A DNA stretch of 64,000 nt from positions 68,301,001 to 68,365,000 of the forward strand of contig CM059587.1 of NCBI GenBank assembly GCA_030407085.1, in the 5' to 3' direction. Position numbers and translations under genes: made by a program. The notes under the pieces are model-generated. The model was not told the origin of the DNA, did no database searches, and worked only from the letters and a program-made list of their open reading frames with translations. Position 1 is the first letter of the stretch; each line of letters begins with the position of its first letter. Source of the stretch: Trichopria drosophilae. Lineage: Eukaryota; Arthropoda; Insecta; Hymenoptera; Diapriidae. Shown here in pieces: positions 58,245 to 64,000 of the stretch.

Positions 58245-60085
58245 GCGAACAGTGTATACAAAAATAGTGTTCGCTCCTCGACCGTAAAATTTTGGCTTCG
58301 CCAGTCCTCGGACCCCAATCTCTACTCGGTCCGTAAAATTGGACTTTACGGCCTAGGACCGAAAAGTACTATTTCGTATCGAGGGCGTAAAAGAACTTAT
58401 GCGCCCGTTGGTGATCGCCGCGCCCGAGGGGGTGGCGAAGACTACCCCTGGGGGGTAGGGGGTACCTAGATATGATTGGACCCCCAAATACCGATATAAT
58501 TTTATAATGTAATTGAAAGCTGTTAGTAAACGAACGAGTATTAAGGAATAGCCGACTCTCCACTGGGTCGAAGTTTCTGAGCGAGCGAAGCGAGCGAGGC
58601 ACCACGCCAACACTAGTTGTTTATTGTATAAACAATATTTTAATTTTTGTTAATTTTTTTAAAATTGCAAAAAGGTTTCTAGATATGAGAAGGACCTTTC
58701 TTACAAATTTTGCGCAAATTTGTATTGTCGTAGTTCGTGTTTTTAACTTATAATTGTTTATTAGTTTATTTAAATAGTTTCTCCAGATGTTTCGTTTTTC
58801 TTAACATTTGGAACTTGTTTCTGAAACCTTTTGTTAGTTTCTGTGCAAATTCTAGATCGATACATACGATAATTTATTAATTATGCGAGAAATTATTTTA
58901 AGTTGGGAACCACTGTTTTTTCGAATCTTATGCTGGCTAACTTATGCTAACTTCAGCATCATTAAAAAAATTGTTAGGGGAGGCACTACCGAAATTTCAG
59001 CCTATCGAAATGTACGTTGCCGAAAAGTGTCAATTTTTTTTGTGGAATTATTTATCATCCAATTATGATATAATGCCAAATTGAAAAAAAAATATTTTGT
59101 CCATTTTAGTATTTCTAACATTTGAAAAAATTTTTAATTTTTTAAAATCCATACGCTATATTGTGGAAAATCATCCAAAAAGTTTGTGAAAACAATTTTG
59201 TTGAATTTTGTTGAAAAACAATTATTTTGCGTTTTTCATATCGTAAATATTTTGTTTCCATTCTATGGAAGATTTGTAGTAATAACATGATTATTACACT
59301 ATTTTGCCTACAACCCATTGGTTACTTGTAAAAAATAATTAATGCTACTACTTTCGTTAACAAATATTTTTTTACGAGCGACCAGTGCATTGTAGACAAA
59401 ATGTTGTAATGACCATTTGTACTAGAAATCATACATACAATACGAATAAATTGTTTGCAATTTAAAAATCGCAAAAAATGTTTGAGTTCTGTTTAAAAAT
59501 TGAAACTACTTCTGCAATTTTTAATATTTTTCAAGAAAATTGTTTTCATAAACTTTTTGAACGATTTTCTACAATGTAGTGGATGGATTTTAAAAAATTG
59601 AAAATTTTTTCAAATGTTCCCCTATGGAAATAAAAATGGTATGTTTTCTTTTGAATCCTATTTTTGGCACATAATGTATCCACAATCGAATGGATATTAC
59701 ACAAAAGGAGTTCACGTAAGTCTCGGTCCTGTAGGTTGGAATCCTGAGGACTTCGGAGCACGCTCTGGGTTGCCGATCGTTTATATTTTTACGCCATACA
59801 TATTGGTTATATAGATACGGTGGGGTTTTACTTCTAAATATATTGAAGATCGCCATGCCGTATGTACGCATTAACCGACTCAATGGGATCCCCCTTTTTG
59901 GTAGCCTCCAAAATTTTGTCATATTTTGCTTATCTCTGGCCGTTTTTGAGATAATTAAGAATTTTTAAAAATTTTAATGTGTAACAGAAATATCATATTA
60001 CGTTATTGATAGTGATCGACAGTGGTAGACCAGTGGTCGGTGTCGCGCGCGATCGTTGTTCCTAGTCAAGTATTCTTGGTGGGGA

Positions 60086-60117
60086 ACACTACTTGGATGG
60101 TGACCGCTTGAGAACAA
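60086..60117 (+). ncRNA. 5S rRNA-derived fragment
   Basis: CTACTTGGATGGTGACCGCT followed by TGAGAACAAC matches the 3' part of eukaryotic 5S rRNA, including the C-box region (GGATGGGTGACCG) with one base missing. It is too short for a gene; a SINE3-like or 5S pseudogene fragment. Confidence 0.6.
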
Positions 60118-60479
60118 CTTTCTTAAGAAATTTAAATCAACTAAAAAAAGTTAAAAAATATTTGAATTAAATAAAAAATAATAATAAAATTAAAAATAAA
60201 AAAAAAATTGTTTGTATACAAAGAGGAAAAAATTGCCCGAATAATATGAAAAAATGTATAAATATCCCTACAAAACGCGATAAATTTTTGGAATATTTGT
60301 CCAATGTAGAAGAATTGGTTTGGGTCATTTTTCTCCAAAATTACGTGAAAAATTTTGGACAAAAAATCGAAAAAAAAATAACTGAAGAAAAACGGGCACC
60401 TATCTGGGATATTTAATATTCGTGCAGTCGGGCACGTTCCTGTAAATAGTTCCAAAATCTCGTACGTTTCTATACATGG

Positions 60480-60545
60480 CTGCATATATCCGTACAAATT
60501 GCGTACGTTTGCGTACGTCTGCGTACGTTTCAGTACATATTCATA
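60480..60545. repeat. GCGTACGTTT decamer array, left part
   Basis: About five drifting copies of GCGTACGTTT. The array resumes at 61180-61330 beyond the SINE. Confidence 0.65.
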
Positions 60546-60612
60546 TGATTCCGGACGTTTTTGTAAGAAAATATTTTATTACGAATGGTTGTTTGACATC
60601 TATAGCGTACAA

Positions 60613-61127
60613 AAAAAAAAGGACAAAGGACAGGAAATTTTCCCCCGCGTTAATGACGAATATGTCTGTTTGCGGGTCGGCTCTCGGGTGGAGAGGTACA
60701 GGACAGAGACAGACAGTACAAGACAGAACTATAGGCACACCCAACACCCACCCAGAGCCAGTCCCCCCTACCCCAATATCGGTACCACCAGCAGATTCGA
60801 CGGTCTGTGCCTTAGCGAGTACGACGCGGGGCTTATCCCCTCTTTATCCGAGATAAGACCCACGACGTACCGACCGCGGATAAGACGCTGACGGTACCGA
60901 TAACTGCCGACGGGGGTCGGCAGCGGTCCCAAATTCGTATCTTCGCCCAGCAAGGTTCCCCGGTTATTCCACACTGGACATAAGCAGAGAAAATTGCAGG
61001 ACGGGGATTCGAACTCGGGCCCTTCGCGACGTTCAGTTCGGGCGGACTAAGACTGACGCCTTAGCCCGCACGACCATCACGCCGACCATCATGCGCAAGG
61101 ATGACACGCAAAATCGTGAAGCGTTCC
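60613..61127 (-). mobile_element. tRNA-derived SINE with 17-bp target duplication
   Basis: About 515 bp, clearly GC-richer than its surroundings. It is flanked by ACATCTATAGCGTACAA at 60596-60612 and 61128-61144 (exact). The tRNA-like head lies at the right end, so the element points left. The left end shows ten A on the plus strand, so the 3' tail on its own strand is T-rich. It has no coding function; frames inside are chance. Confidence 0.85.
60999..61090 (-). tRNA. tRNA-like head of the SINE
   Basis: On the minus strand: an A-box-like TGGTCGTGCGGGCTAAGGCG and a good B box GAGTTCGAATCCC. It resembles a Leu/Ser-type tRNA body with a long variable region. It is the internal Pol III promoter of the SINE, not a free tRNA gene. 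Confidence 0.7.
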
Positions 61128-61179
61128 ACATCTATAGCGTACAATGCTGTACATCTCCGCATGCTTCAGTATATTCTAG

Positions 61180-61330
61180 CAATTTTGTGTACGTTTGCGT
61201 ACGTTTGTGTACGTTCGCGTACGTTTGCGTACGTTTCTGTACAATGGTGTACAAAATGTTCGAATCGTAACCAAATCGTACGCGAACGTACGTAAACGTA
61301 CCTCACCGTACATAATTCTATACAGACGTA
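61180..61330. repeat. GCGTACGTTT decamer array, right part, turning inverted
   Basis: Units GTACGTTTGC up to about 61240 are followed by the inverse (CGTACGCGAACGTACGTAAA) from 61280. The array is therefore itself mirror-like. Confidence 0.65.
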
Positions 61331-61734
61331 CCGAAATTTGTCAAAATCGTACGGTGAGTTGCGTTAGATTTCCGTTGATTTTTTCCATACGGGTTAGAAA
61401 TACTAAAATGGACAAAATATTTTTTATGTACGTCTTTTCGGTGCGTAAAGTAAACTTGTGCGTAAAGTAAACTTTACGCACTCGATTATACTTTACGCAC
61501 GGAAAAGCCGTACGTAAACAATATTTCGGCACACGTGTGGGTGTGTAAAGTTCTTTACGCATACGCCCTTGTATCGAAAACTACTATTTTTCAATTTGGC
61601 ATTATATCATAATTGGATGATAAATTATGCCAGAAAAATAATTGGCACCTTTCGGCAACGTAAATTTCGATAGGCTGAAATTTCGGTGGTGCCTCCCCTT
61701 AATATCAAATAAACTTTTGACCTTATTATATATA

Positions 61735-63060
61735 AACCTCATAAATGATAAAATAGTTATTTTCGTATCAAGGGTGTAAAAGTTTTCTCCCATGGTACGA
61801 ACATAATTGTGTGATTCATCAGTGGGTGCGTAAAATGGCCATTTTTCAATGATTTTTAACAATGATGACTTAGCAAAATCCCTATATCTTAATACATTAG
61901 TCGTTTTACGACCCGAAGACGAAACGTAAAATGGCCATTTTACACCTACTGCATAAACAAAGAAATTTTCGAACACAATGGGTACCGTTGCGCCATAAAT
62001 ATACATATTAAGCCACAGGCTTCAATTTTTGTGTGAAACGTAATGTTTTTTTCTTTCAAATGTTTGTCGCAAAATTTAAGGAAATGTTAAGGAAGTCGTT
62101 ACTAAAAAAATGTTATCTTACATACACACGCATACGCAGATGCACACACGCACGCACACTTTTTGTATGGCAGATTTGCCACGATGTTTTTGTGGAACGT
62201 CTTCATAGTGGTGGAAACATAAACAAAAAAAAATACTTCAAAAAAGAGGGCGTCGCAGAAAGCGTTCTTTTTTCTTGTTTGCTCTTCTGCAACTAATACC
62301 ACACTACTCAAACGTCCTAGCTATGGACAAATTTTCAAGAAATTATAGTTTGCGTAAAATCCAGTATTAACAACGATTCGTAAAATAAAAAGGCTACGAT
62401 AGAATTAGCCATTTTAAAGCGTTTTTTATGATGTTCCCCTACTACTCTGCCGTTCCTGCCATTGGAAATTGAAACAAAAAATGTAGTATGTGTCTTGTCA
62501 GTTTTAAAAACGTTTCGTGAAATAAAAACAAACGCATCGATGAAAATAGATACTACCGAACAATTTTTTCGTTTTTTTGGTTATTTTAGACCGTTCATTG
62601 GTACCCCGACAAGTTCTTTTTTGTCATTTATGATGTTCATATGAGGCGTTGACGCGATTCAAAGATTTTAAACTCTTATACAACTAAGGAAAAATTAATT
62701 TTAACATGAATCAATGTATGCACAAAAATCTATAAGAAAAATCCTTTTGAGAAATGATTTTTTCTTTCTAAACCAATTATCTAAAGAACTCAAAAATATA
62801 CAAAACGAGTTAGGTTGTTTTTCCATCCGACGCACGTTAGGACATTTTGAAAACGTTATTTCAAAACCTAATGGCTCACTGTAGAATTGACCAAAATGGA
62901 CGGGACTAGAACGAAATTGAAGATAAAGGATTGCAGAATAGAGGAAAAGTATAGAGGAATATTTATCATAATGTCTTGACCTTGAAAATCCATAAAGGAC
63001 ACCAATTTTTTATAAATCGGAAAACACTATCTCAGGATCTAGCAGACTAAAACGAACGTA
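61735..63060. other. AT-rich stretch, no recognised gene
   Basis: It begins with AAAATAGTTATTTTCGTATC, a motif also at 21240 and 58110 that marks a GCGTAAAG-type element end. A short ACACGCA-rich run lies at 62122-62160. No exon or RNA gene was found. Confidence 0.35.
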
Positions 63061-63064
63061 CTTC

Positions 63065-63480
63065 GGTATCCGATGGTTTTTCGGGTCGCTGATTACGAAT
63101 CTGATGTCATATTTTCAAAATTCAAAATGGCTGACCAAAATCAGAAATGTTTATTCGATTTCGATGACACTGAGTACTGGGGTTTTTTTCGGATCGCTGA
63201 TTACGAATCTGACGTCGAATTTTTTAAATTCAAAATGGCGGACCTATTATGGCTGACCAAAATCAGAAATGTTCAATCGGTTTCGATGAAACTGGGTACT
63301 GGGGGGTTTTTCAGGTCGCTGATTACAAATTTGATGTCATATTTTCAAAATTCAAAATGGCGAACCCACCATGGCTAACCAAAATGTCCAATCTCACGCA
63401 TTGCAGACGAATATCATTGCTCGTTTTTTTTATTGCTGATTTGTAATCAGATGTCAGATTTTCAAAACTCAAAATGATGG
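63065..63480 (+). repeat. Tandem array of the ~120-bp unit, four copies
   Basis: Starts near 63075, 63181, 63300 and 63430: GGTCGCTGATTACGAATCTG with CAAAATTCAAAATGGCTGAC. Frames such as SLITNLMSYFQNSKWR are by-products. Confidence 0.78.
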
Positions 63481-63787
63481 ACCCAATATTGCCGCGCAAA
63501 ATGTGAAAACTTTGTTGCTGAAGATGAATAGTAATATCATGGGAATTTTCTTTCTCAATTAAAAGTTAATTACAGAAGTATATTTTTCTAACGGTATTTT
63601 GCCGTACTTTAATCAGTTATTGTAGTCAATGTTTATGAAATCAGGTCTGTCGTACTGTTTCCGGAAATAATTACCATCTTATTTAAAAGTCTTTTATTCA
63701 TACGGAAGTTGGAAGGAATAATAAAGTAATTGAATATTATTGAGTAGTTTTTTTTTTTTTTTACCCTGAACCTTCGCTCTCTCAGGG

Positions 63788-63973
63788 AGCTTGTCCGGAT
63801 ACAGATGAGTACCATTGCGAGAGCTGCAGGTCGTCTTAGATGGCGCCATACTCACATTTGTCGAGAATGTAGGAAACTGCAGAAACCCACATTAAGTACA
63901 GCATCGGCCACGGCTCGATTTCCGCCTGAAGACAATACCTCGAAAATGCCAAACAGACAGCGTGGTTCGTCTT
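63788..63973 (+). other. Possible terminal exon at the window edge
   Basis: A long pyrimidine tract and CTCTCTCAG acceptor precede an open frame (ELVRIQMSTIARAAGRLRWR, then HTHICRECRKL) of about 61 codons ending in TAG. GC content is higher than in the flanks. No domain is recognised, and it may be mobile DNA. Confidence 0.22.
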
Positions 63974-64000
63974 ACACATAGCGAACTGCTGCCTGAAAAC

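Larger units (their letters stand above)
58976..61702. repeat. 2.7 kb inverted-repeat element, interrupted
   Basis: The left arm 58976-59120 (GGGGAGGCACTACCGAAATT and on) is mirrored at 61585-61702, with a further piece at 61386-61413. The insertion at about 61414-61585 is a GCGTAAAG-rich TIR sequence. Inner arms at 59147-59203 and 59536-59591 also mirror each other. The middle contains the SINE and the GTACG array. Confidence 0.6.

Noticed and set aside
60476..60974. Overlapping frames of up to 130 codons on both strands
   Set aside because: They lie in the GC-rich SINE and the GTACG array; no domain.
63073..63446. Plus-strand frame of 101 codons with RSLITNLMSYFQNSKW phrases
   Set aside because: Repeated phrases come from the ~120-bp tandem unit, which also gives similar peptides at 27172, 36 and 38 kb.

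Overview
The window is nuclear DNA of an insect. It is AT-rich, carries few genes and is packed with mobile DNA. The evidence for an insect is: a complete spliced RPL41 gene with the insect-type 25-residue protein; a spliced gene whose domains match Mextli, an invertebrate eIF4E-binding translation factor; a TTAGG-type (AGGTT)n array; and Jockey/CR1-like LINEs, a Penelope-like element and many MITEs. I cannot fix the order from sequence alone. There are no bacterial operons, CRISPR arrays or rRNA operons.

Host genes. (1) mextli (mxt), minus strand, coding from 42960 down to 22392, 8 coding exons, about 507 codons. Its long introns hold most of the middle of the window. (2) RPL41, plus strand, coding exons 53868-53879 and 55042-55107, with a probable intron in the 3' UTR and a poly(A) signal at 56187. 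(3) A weak candidate first exon (M-V-Q, then a GTGAGT donor) on the minus strand at 4381-4389, in a GC-richer, promoter-like patch. (4) A weak candidate exon at the extreme right edge.

Layout. 1-4 kb: TA-flanked MITEs, a LINE tail, twin TIR elements around a TTAGG array, and TTAA-flanked elements. 4.7-9.1 kb: a large palindrome split by a 2.5 kb TIR element with a 4-bp target duplication. 9.3-18 kb: further foldback elements, a broken YqaJ-associated gene in a short TIR element, a 66-bp satellite and a hAT-type MITE. 22.4-43 kb: mextli, with two LINE fragments, TTAA elements, nested MITEs and a foldback element that has captured a coding fragment. 44-53.1 kb: nested foldbacks, a short tandem repeat split by a MITE, a degraded Penelope element, and a 4.3 kb TIR element carrying a THAP domain and a convergent SWIM gene. 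53.5-56.2 kb: RPL41. 58-62 kb: foldbacks, a tRNA-derived SINE with a 17-bp target duplication, and a 5S-derived fragment. 63-63.5 kb: more of the dispersed ~120-bp unit.

The most unusual features are the two separate TIR elements with pieces of THAP or SWIM/YqaJ-type genes, the foldback with a captured gene fragment, and the reuse of one ~120-bp unit as building material in several otherwise different foldbacks. All coordinates were read by eye. Boundaries of repeats are approximate unless a target-site duplication is stated.
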